Assembly: GCA_035304485.1 (NCBI GenBank)
Contig: DATGPZ010000114.1
Span: 1 to 20,235 of the forward strand
DNA from: ZC4RG17 sp035304485
Lineage (GTDB): Bacteria > Actinomycetota > Acidimicrobiia > Spongiisociales > ZC4RG35
Length of the DNA stretch: 20,235 nucleotides
Reading direction: 5' to 3'
Shown here: positions 1 through 6,067 of the stretch, in pieces
Layout of the letters: each line of letters opens with the position of its first letter
Numbering within the stretch: the first letter of the stretch is position 1
Program-made: the position numbers and the translations under genes
Notes under the pieces: generated by a model
What the model saw: the letters and a program-made list of their open reading frames with translations, nothing else
What the model was told of the DNA's origin: nothing
Database searches by the model: none

Positions 1-54
1 GAGCCGGACGGCTTCCTGCGGTGGGGCTTCGACCATGCGTACGTTTCTCATCAT
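1..54 (-). CDS. 5' end of an unidentified protein (truncated by window edge)
   Basis: Eighteen open codons run from an ATG at 54 to the left edge, reading MMRNVRMVEAPPQEAVRL. A GAGGTG stretch, formed by the stop codon of the upstream membrane-protein gene and the next bases, lies directly before the tandem ATG-ATG. This suggests translational coupling to that gene, with only 4 bases between its stop and this start. A third in-frame ATG at 36 is another possible start. Too little is visible to assign a family or function. It could also be a chance open stretch. Confidence 0.4.
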   Translation of the reverse strand, partial: MMRNVRMVEAPPQEAVRL

Positions 55-58
55 CACC

Positions 59-748
59 TCAGAAAGGGCCGGAGCCGGTTGCGAGGATCCGGCCGACGAA
101 CACCGCCGCCAGACCGGTGAGGACAGCTAGATAGGACAACCCGGTGGCCGCCATGACACCCGAGTAGGCGGGGTGGCGAAGCGCTCCCAGGACCGCCAGC
201 ATCAGCACGACGGTGGTGGCCGCCAACCCCCAGTAGATGGCGGCCGCGAAGTCGCCGCCGGGTGAACCGACGGTGACGACGACCATCAGGGCATCGATGA
301 CAGTCCCGACGATTCCACCCAGGGCCAAGGTCCGCAGCACTCGGCGCGGCATGGTGGGGTCGACCAGGAACCAATGTCCGAGGAGCATCTCACCGGTGAT
401 CCCGCCCGGGGCGAGGGTGGCCGTCACGGCCAGGACCGGCCCTCCCAGACCGGCGGCGGCGGTGACGAAGAGCCCGGCGGACACCACCTGCAGGACGCCC
501 GACAGGGTCCGGTTGGTCTTCACGAGGAAACCGCCCACCAGGAGGACGGCGGCCGCAACTGCCACGGTCCAGTTCCCTCCTAGGACCGGCCAGAACCCGA
601 TCAGGGCCCCGCTGGCCGCCCCCAGCCATGTGAATCCGGGACCGACGATCCGCCAGATCGTCACGGTCGCCGTGGCGAGCGCGATCCCACCGGCCCAGGC
701 CAGTAGGACGAACATCGGATCGGCGACGGCAGCAGGATCGGGATTCAA
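59..748 (-). CDS. polytopic membrane protein of unknown function
   Basis: A protein of about 229 residues made almost entirely of hydrophobic stretches, consistent with six to eight membrane helices, separated by short loops. The most distinctive loop, roughly residues 125-137, reads GHWFLVDPTMPRR and looks like a conserved motif; I cannot tie it to a named family. The longest frame begins with TTG at 748 and no good ribosome-binding site is visible. An in-frame ATG at 715 (MFVLLAWAGG) would begin directly with the first helix and is equally possible. The gene is divergent from the glycosyltransferase at 806 across a short gap and may be coupled to the truncated gene beyond its 3' end. No catalytic residues stand out; a transporter-like, redox-anchor or structural role cannot be separated from sequence alone. 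Confidence 0.7.
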   Translation of the reverse strand: MNPDPAAVADPMFVLLAWAGGIALATATVTIWRIVGPGFTWLGAASGALIGFWPVLGGNWTVAVAAAVLLVGGFLVKTNRTLSGVLQVVSAGLFVTAAAGLGGPVLAVTATLAPGGITGEMLLGHWFLVDPTMPRRVLRTLALGGIVGTVIDALMVVVTVGSPGGDFAAAIYWGLAATTVVLMLAVLGALRHPAYSGVMAATGLSYLAVLTGLAAVFVGRILATGSGPF

Positions 749-792
749 CGATTGGGCCGGGCTGGATCGACGGCGAAGCGGCCGGCGAGCAT

Positions 793-798
793 CATACT
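793..798 (+). promoter_or_regulatory. candidate -10 box for a leaderless transcript
   Basis: CATACT lies 7 bases before the ATG at 806, the spacing expected if transcription begins at the start codon itself. There is no Shine-Dalgarno sequence before that ATG. The hexamer matches the TATAAT consensus at four of six positions. It is weaker on its own than the similar elements before 9816 (minus), 10937 and 12441, but the shared layout supports it. No convincing -35 element is seen. Confidence 0.35.
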
Positions 799-805
799 GG
801 CACCG

Positions 806-1792
806 ATGGCTACTCCTTCAGAACCCGCCCGGGTCTCGGTGATAATTCCCGCCCGGGCGGCCTCCGACCACGTCGAGCGGGCGATCCGATCGTGCCTCGC
901 CCAGCCCGAGGTCGACGAGGTTGTGGTGGCGGTGGCGGATGAGCCCACACGGCGGGCCGCCGAGCGAGTGCACGACCCTCGACTGATGCTGGTCGAGAAT
1001 CCGGCCGGGTCGACACCTGTCGGCCTCAACCTGGCGCTCGGGAAGACGACCGGAGACGTTGTCGTCCGTTGTGACGCCCACGCCGTCCTCCCTCCCGGAT
1101 ACGTGACCCGGGCCCTCGCGACCCTGACAGCAACGGGTGCGGTGAATGTGGGCGGCCGTCAAGCTCCGCGCGGTGTTTCTCTGTTCGAGCGGGCGGTGGC
1201 CATGGCGATGACCTCCCCCATCGGGGCGGGCGACGCCCGCTACCGGCTGGGAGGACCGCCGGGGCCGGTCGACACCGTGTACTTGGGCGTGTTCCGACGG
1301 GATGCGCTCGAAGCAGTCGGCGGGTTCGACGAGACCCTGGAGCGGAACCAGGACTACGAGCTCAATTTCCGCCTGCGACAGGACGGCGGCGTGGTCTGGT
1401 TCGATCCCGAGCTGGCCGTCGAATACCGCCCCCGGGGTTCGATCCCCCGGCTGTGGCACCAGTACTACCAGTACGGATTCTGGAAGTCGGTGGTCCTCCG
1501 GCGCCATCCCGGATCGCTCCGCTGGCGCCAGCTGGCGGCACCCGCCCTCCTGGTGGGCCTGGCCGGCTCGGTCGTTGGATGGCTGGCCGGTTTCCGCTAC
1601 GCCGCAGCCCTTCCCGTCACCTATGCCGCCGGCACCATCATGGCGGCCGGCATCGATGGACTGCGGCGGCGGGATCCGGCCGCGATCGTGGAGCCGGCTG
1701 CACTGTGGACGATGCACCTCGGATGGGGGTTCGGATTCATCGCCGGGCTGCTCTCCGGTAGATCGCGCGGACCTCGTCCTCGCTCCAGGTGA
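806..1792 (+). CDS. family 2 glycosyltransferase, ExoA-like, membrane-associated
   Basis: A protein of about 328 residues predicted to transfer a sugar from a nucleotide donor to a lipid-linked polysaccharide intermediate at the cytoplasmic membrane. The GT-A fold opens at residues 10-16 with VSVIIPA. The metal-binding region is RCDAHAVL (residues 88-95, a D-x-H variant of the DxD motif, as in ExoA-type enzymes). The acceptor-side acidic motif is NQDYELNFRLR (181-191), and a basic WHQYYQYGFWKS segment follows at 217-228. From about 245 to 315 there are three likely membrane helices. The ATG at 806 was chosen because it directly precedes the conserved fold; an upstream ATG at 752 adds only low-complexity residues. 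Its 3' end overlaps the convergent gene ending at 1737. The sugar and acceptor cannot be deduced. Confidence 0.88.
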   Translation: MATPSEPARVSVIIPARAASDHVERAIRSCLAQPEVDEVVVAVADEPTRRAAERVHDPRLMLVENPAGSTPVGLNLALGKTTGDVVVRCDAHAVLPPGYVTRALATLTATGAVNVGGRQAPRGVSLFERAVAMAMTSPIGAGDARYRLGGPPGPVDTVYLGVFRRDALEAVGGFDETLERNQDYELNFRLRQDGGVVWFDPELAVEYRPRGSIPRLWHQYYQYGFWKSVVLRRHPGSLRWRQLAAPALLVGLAGSVVGWLAGFRYAAALPVTYAAGTIMAAGIDGLRRRDPAAIVEPAALWTMHLGWGFGFIAGLLSGRSRGPRPRSR

Positions 1793-2801
1793 ATCGCTCC
1801 CGCACCGTCTCGATCTGTGCCTGAGCGACGGCTCTCACGCCTGCGTCTCTGGCCAGATCTCTCCCCGCCTGGCGCCATGCTTCGACGTTTCCCGGCTCGA
1901 CGAGCGCGACGGCCTTCAGACCTCCGGTCGGCGCCCGGGTGCCAGGAAGGTCCGAAGCGAGGACGGGAAGACCCAGCGCGAGATATTCGGGCACCTTGGT
2001 GGGAAGAGAGTGCCGGTAGTTTCCGATATCGAGCAGCGGCGACAGCCCGCCCAGGGCGGGGGCGATCCGCTCCAGCGCTTCCCGGTGGGGCAAGGGCCCG
2101 GTCAGCGTCAGGTCGATTCCGAGTTCCTCGGCCCGGTGCCGCAGCGCATTCTCCAACCCCGGAGGGCTCACCCGGCCCACCATCAGGAGCGCGGTCCCGG
2201 CTCCCGCGGCCGCCTCCAGTGCCAGGAACGCACCCCGGACGGCGGTGATGTCGCCGAGGTACGCGAGGAATGGCGGGTCGGCCGGCGGCCGCGGCTCCGG
2301 CACCTCCGGCGGCAGGTGGTTGGCGATCACCGGATGGTGGGCGCGGAACAGGCTCTGGTAACCCTCTTCGGCGAGGGTGATGGCCATGGTGGTCTCTGCC
2401 ATGCGAAGGATCCAGCGGGCGAGCGAGGACGCCGGCCCCCGCAGAGGGCGTGGGATCCTATCGCGGGTCAGCAGTTGAGCCGGTAGGTTCTCGTGGAGAT
2501 CGAACAACGTCGGACGACCTCGGCGCGAACGGGCCAATCCGGCGAGCAGGAGCTCAGGGTCGTGGAAGGCAACCAGGTCCCAGTCCGGTCGCAGGATCAG
2601 CCGTGAGGCCTGCCACGACCGCTTCGCCCGTCCCCCCTCGAGTGGGAGCCAGGTCAGATCCGAGTGATCGGTCGGACCCGGATCGCGGGCGGCGTAGTAC
2701 ACGTCCCAGTCCCGGGCCAGAGTGGGGATCAGCTTGGCTCGGATTCGGGCATCGTCGGGTTGGTGGACCGACGTGGCCACCAAGAGACGGGGACGGCTCA
2801 C
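1737..2801 (-). CDS. GT-B fold glycosyltransferase (GT4-like)
   Basis: A protein of about 354 residues. The N-terminal Rossmann half begins RPRLLVATSVHQPDDARIR and holds FHDPELLLAG (79-88) followed by FDLHEN (100-105), a layout shared with the GT4 protein at 16756. The donor-binding half holds LTGPLPHRE (233-241) and SLPTKVPEYLALGLPVLASD (265-284), the usual GT4 nucleotide-sugar binding segment with its Glu. There is no signal peptide or membrane helix, so it should act on the inner membrane face. The start is a GTG at 2801 that overlaps the TGA of the dehydrogenase gene in a GTGA, indicating translational coupling and shared use in one pathway. Its last 56 bases overlap the convergent plus-strand glycosyltransferase gene. 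Substrate unknown. Confidence 0.85.
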   Translation of the reverse strand: MSRPRLLVATSVHQPDDARIRAKLIPTLARDWDVYYAARDPGPTDHSDLTWLPLEGGRAKRSWQASRLILRPDWDLVAFHDPELLLAGLARSRRGRPTLFDLHENLPAQLLTRDRIPRPLRGPASSLARWILRMAETTMAITLAEEGYQSLFRAHHPVIANHLPPEVPEPRPPADPPFLAYLGDITAVRGAFLALEAAAGAGTALLMVGRVSPPGLENALRHRAEELGIDLTLTGPLPHREALERIAPALGGLSPLLDIGNYRHSLPTKVPEYLALGLPVLASDLPGTRAPTGGLKAVALVEPGNVEAWRQAGRDLARDAGVRAVAQAQIETVRERFTWSEDEVRAIYRRAARR

Positions 2802-4093
2802 AGAGCGATGACGTTGGAAGCCTTCGAGCCCAGTCGCCGGTACACACCTCGGGTGTCGAACACCGTCTGGACCGAGGCAGCCAGCCCGTCGTAGTCGACG
2901 CTTCGATGATCGGTGAGAACGACGGCGAGCGAGAACCGCGACAAGTCGTCGTCTGGGCTGACCGGGTCGAGGCCGTGTTGGCGGATCCGCTCCTCTCCCA
3001 CCACCGGGTCGAGCACCGAAACTTCGGCTCCCCGTTCCGTCAGCCGCTTGATCACTTCCAGGGAGGCCGACTCCCGATCGTCGGCGACATCCGCCTTGTA
3101 GGCGATTCCCACCGCCAGGATCGGGGTGCCGTAGACAGGCCGCCCCTGGCGGTTCAGGATGTCGGTCACCCGGTCGGCCGTGTAGGAAGGCATCCGGGTG
3201 TTGACCTGCTCGGCCGTGTCGATGAAACGGGTGGCGAAGTTCGCTTCCCGGGCCCTCCAGGCCAGATACTGAGGATCGAGCGGGATGCAGTGGCCGCCGA
3301 CACCCGGGCCGGGGTAGAACGGCTGGAAACCGAAAGGTTTGGTGGCGGCGGCCTCCACCACCTCCCAGATGTCGATGTCGAGCTCGTGGGCGAGCTGGGC
3401 CATCTCGTTGATGAGGCCGATGTTGACCGCCCGGTAGGTGTTCTCGAGGAGCTTCGCCATCTCGGCCGTGCGGGCCGACGAGACGAGATGCACCGAGGGC
3501 ACCAGCCGCCGATAGGCGGCTTCGGCCACTCGGCCGGAGAGCTCGCTGACGCCGCCCACCACCTTCGGGATCTCGGCCGTCTTGAGCTCGTCGCCGGGTG
3601 ACACACGCTCCGGCGAAAAGGCGACGTAGACGTCCTGGTCGACGGTGAGACCGGCTTTCTCGACCGCCGGAACGATGATGTCCTCGGTGGTGCCGGGGTA
3701 GGTGGTCGACTCGAGCGAGATCAGCTGGCCAGGGCGGGCGACGGAAGAAATCGTCTCGGCGGCGGATTCGATGAACGACAGGTCGGGCTGACGGTTACGC
3801 CCCAGCGGCGACGGGACGCAGATGAAGATGGCGTCGGCCTTGGCCAGAGCCGCGGGGTCGTCGGTGAACTCGGCACCCGAAGCGAGTGCCGCCTTCAACT
3901 CCTCGTCGCTGACGTCCCCGACGTGGGAATGGCCCTCCATCAGAGCTGAGGTGCGGGCCGCCGAGACATCGAACCCGACGGTCCCGAGGCCCTTCGACGA
4001 GGCGGTCACGGCCAGCGGCAGACCTACGTAGCCGAGCCCGACCACACCTGCGGTCCAGTGCTCGGAGGCGAATTTCTCGATTGCGGAACTCAC
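2798..4093 (-). CDS. nucleotide-sugar 6-dehydrogenase (UDP-GlcNAc/ManNAc type)
   Basis: A 431-residue NAD-dependent enzyme of the UDP-glucose/UDP-N-acetylhexosamine dehydrogenase superfamily, oxidising C6 of a nucleotide sugar to a uronic acid for polysaccharide synthesis. The NAD-binding GxGxxG is GLGYVG at residues 19-24. The central domain has K214 and N218 in AKLLENTYRAVNIGLINEM. The catalytic cysteine is C269 in PGPGVGGHCIPLDP. The C-terminal UDP-binding domain includes GIAYKADVADDRES. The FGFQPFYPGPGVGGHC stretch resembles WbpA/WecC-type enzymes acting on N-acetylated sugars rather than plain UDP-glucose dehydrogenases; this is inferred from motif resemblance. Start is GTG at 4093 with AGAGGA six bases upstream. 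It is coupled to the downstream glycosyltransferase. Length is normal and all key residues are present. Confidence 0.93.
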   Translation of the reverse strand: MSSAIEKFASEHWTAGVVGLGYVGLPLAVTASSKGLGTVGFDVSAARTSALMEGHSHVGDVSDEELKAALASGAEFTDDPAALAKADAIFICVPSPLGRNRQPDLSFIESAAETISSVARPGQLISLESTTYPGTTEDIIVPAVEKAGLTVDQDVYVAFSPERVSPGDELKTAEIPKVVGGVSELSGRVAEAAYRRLVPSVHLVSSARTAEMAKLLENTYRAVNIGLINEMAQLAHELDIDIWEVVEAAATKPFGFQPFYPGPGVGGHCIPLDPQYLAWRAREANFATRFIDTAEQVNTRMPSYTADRVTDILNRQGRPVYGTPILAVGIAYKADVADDRESASLEVIKRLTERGAEVSVLDPVVGEERIRQHGLDPVSPDDDLSRFSLAVVLTDHRSVDYDGLAASVQTVFDTRGVYRRLGSKASNVIAL

Positions 4094-4121
4094 GCGAATC
4101 CTCTGGGAAGCGGGCGGGTGA

Positions 4122-4127
4122 ATGTTA
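4122..4127 (-). promoter_or_regulatory. candidate -10 box of the dehydrogenase-glycosyltransferase pair
   Basis: TAACAT on the minus strand sits in the short gap between the SpoIID-type gene and the dehydrogenase gene. A CTGACT stretch sixteen bases upstream is a weak -35 candidate. The predicted transcript would have a short leader that includes the AGAGGA ribosome-binding site before the GTG at 4093. The same hexamer occurs before the GTG at 12441. If real, it would let the sugar-nucleotide genes be expressed separately from the SLH-protein genes upstream. Confidence 0.3.
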
Positions 4128-4166
4128 CCGGCCGCCGGGACTCAGTCAGGGTCGAACCGGGTCGGC

Positions 4167-6023
4167 TCAGCCGGCGGCACCGCGAAGTGCCCGAGCCAGG
4201 AACGACGCCATCTGCTCGCGCGTGACGACGTCGACCGGGCAGAACCGGTCGTTGGCGGGAGGATTGCAACCCCGGGTGACTCCGGCCGTCGCCAGGCGGT
4301 CGATCTCGCGTTCGAAGATCGAACCGTCGTCATCTCCGAACAGGTCACCGGGGCCGGGATCGGTGTAGCCGAAGCCCCGGACCAGGAAAGCGGCCATCTC
4401 TTCGCGCGTCACCTGACGATCCGGGCAGAACCGGTCGTTGGCGGGCGGGTTGCAGCCCCGGGTGATCCCGGCTGCGGCCAGGGCGTTGATGTCGCCTTCG
4501 TGGACCGAGCCGGTGTCGTCACTGAAGAAGTCCTGGTCGACCCGAGGGAGTTCCAGGGCACGGACCAGGAACGACGCCATCTGCTGACGACTGACCCCCT
4601 GGACCGGACAGAACCGGTTGTTGTCCGGCGGGTTGCAGCCCTTGGTAACGCCGATGTTGGCGATATAGGCGATGTCGTCGACATGTACGGACGTGCCGAC
4701 GTCGAGGAACGGGATCGGGGCGTTGAGGGCGAGGATGAAAGGCGAGACCCGGGCGTCGCGACGACCACCGGCCGGATCCGCTTCCGTGGCGTGGAGGTTG
4801 AGGGTGTCGTACACCCATTTGGCGGTCACCTCGGTGGAGACGACCGACCTCCCCACCAGCCCGTACAGGCGGAACCGGGCGGCGGGCGGCTCCTTCAGCG
4901 TCTCCGCGCCCGTGACCGCGTCCCAGCAACTGCCGGCACTGCACAGACGAGAGCGCAGGTCGGCTTCGTCGATGAAAACGGTCCAGCGCGCCAGCGGGTT
5001 GATGGAAGGGTCGGCGGACCACGGATCTTCCACCGAACGCAGCCACGGCAGGGGGTCTCCGCCCCAGACGTCCTCGACGTTCTCGCTCACCCCGCCATTG
5101 GAGGAGGAGTAGTAAGCGGAGATGATCCCGTTGGGAGCCTGAGGGTGGGTCACGACCTCGCCCGCGGTGCCATCCACGGCCGCCCTCCAGCGAGAACCGT
5201 AGGTGGGCTCGGCTTCCTTGGCCCAGCCGTTGTAGGCCTGGTCACGCGGGTCGTCGCGCAGGTGGCAGCCACAACTGGCGAGACGGCCAGAACCGTCGGC
5301 ACCGCCCCTAGACAGGGCGGTGGCGATGGCGTATCCGCGCCCGATTATCGCCTGGGCCTCGAGAGCGGCGTTGGGCCAGGACGAGGGCACCTCGGCCAGG
5401 CCGTACAAGTAGTCCTCCAACCCGATCGCGAGGATCGTGTGGAACTCGTCGTTGCCGGCGGGGCGCAGCTTCAGACTGCCGTGGGCGTAATGGAGCCCCG
5501 CCACCACTGCCCGAGTGGCACCGCCGTCTTGGTCCCAAGTGACGTCGGCTTGGCACGAGCCCCATCCGTTGTTGTCGACGCCCTTCTCGCGGAACCGACA
5601 CTGCCCGGCGTTCTCGCCACTGCCGACCTCGAACACCCAGTCCGACCCGGACGGGATCTGAAAGCACTCGTCGACACCCGATTGGCATGCCTCGAGCGGG
5701 CCCCCGAAGGCAGAGATGGCGACACTGGTGTCCCCCTGCCGTAGGCCCACCCACAACGCCTCGTCGCCGAAGACCCAATGACCTGAGCCGAGGAAGGCCG
5801 CCGCCTGGCCGACACTGGTCCCCTGGTAGTAGTAGGCCAGGATCTGTTCGGCGGAGCGTCCGTCATCGGCCATGCCTTTGGCCCCGTACTGGGAGAGACC
5901 CACCCCGTGACCCCATCCTCCCCCGTCGACGGTCCATTCGTCCGCCAGCGCCCCGGTGGGGAGGGCAGTGATCACCGTCAGAGCGACGAGAACGAGCAAC
6001 GGTCCACTCCACTTGTTTCGCAT
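4167..6023 (-). CDS. secreted SpoIID/LytB-domain protein with three SLH-like repeats
   Basis: A 618-residue exported protein. Residues 1-27 form a signal peptide ending ALA-DEW. The SpoIID/LytB region spans about 30-410. WGHGVGLSQYGAKGMA (37-52) lies at the very N-terminus. GLAEVPSSWPNAALEAQAII (208-227) carries the Glu expected for SpoIID-type lytic transglycosylase activity (E211). SCGCH (250-254) lies where some SpoIID proteins hold metal-binding Cys/His, and YYSSSNGGVSENVEDVW follows at 305-321. SpoIID enzymes cleave glycan strands lacking stem peptides. Three SLH-like repeats fill the C-terminus (about 446-614), with Cys pairs at 463/472, 524/533 and 586/595. The ATG at 6023 has AGGAG five bases upstream and begins the signal peptide. 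A TTG at 6071 that overlaps the previous stop would add 16 residues and is less likely. The gene follows the M15 peptidase gene closely, suggesting cotranscription. Confidence 0.9.
   Translation of the reverse strand: MRNKWSGPLLVLVALTVITALPTGALADEWTVDGGGWGHGVGLSQYGAKGMADDGRSAEQILAYYYQGTSVGQAAAFLGSGHWVFGDEALWVGLRQGDTSVAISAFGGPLEACQSGVDECFQIPSGSDWVFEVGSGENAGQCRFREKGVDNNGWGSCQADVTWDQDGGATRAVVAGLHYAHGSLKLRPAGNDEFHTILAIGLEDYLYGLAEVPSSWPNAALEAQAIIGRGYAIATALSRGGADGSGRLASCGCHLRDDPRDQAYNGWAKEAEPTYGSRWRAAVDGTAGEVVTHPQAPNGIISAYYSSSNGGVSENVEDVWGGDPLPWLRSVEDPWSADPSINPLARWTVFIDEADLRSRLCSAGSCWDAVTGAETLKEPPAARFRLYGLVGRSVVSTEVTAKWVYDTLNLHATEADPAGGRRDARVSPFILALNAPIPFLDVGTSVHVDDIAYIANIGVTKGCNPPDNNRFCPVQGVSRQQMASFLVRALELPRVDQDFFSDDTGSVHEGDINALAAAGITRGCNPPANDRFCPDRQVTREEMAAFLVRGFGYTDPGPGDLFGDDDGSIFEREIDRLATAGVTRGCNPPANDRFCPVDVVTREQMASFLARALRGAAG
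4182..4688 (-). repeat. three SLH-like repeats (SpoIID-type protein)
   Basis: Coding repeats with a period of 61-62 residues, each built as acidic lead (DDxxSxxE), helix (DIxxLAxAG), ITRGCNPPxNxRFCP loop, and VTRxxMASFLxRA helix. A 25-base stretch is identical at 4235-4259 and 4421-4445, showing that nucleotide identity is high enough for slippage or recombination between copies. Confidence 0.88.
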
Positions 6024-6067
6024 TGACACTCCTGAACGACCCGGAGGCAGGTTAAGGCACCTGGGTA

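Noticed and set aside
752..805. N-terminal extension of the ExoA-like glycosyltransferase from an ATG at 752
   Set aside because: It adds 18 basic, low-complexity residues before the conserved fold, and occupies the divergent promoter region. The ATG at 806 has a well-spaced -10 candidate.
4122..5744. Long plus-strand open frame of about 540 codons antisense to the SpoIID-type gene
   Set aside because: It mirrors a gene with signal peptide, catalytic motifs and repeats; its translation is rich in Gly, Arg, Val and Asp with no fold or signal, as expected for the opposite strand of GC-rich coding DNA.
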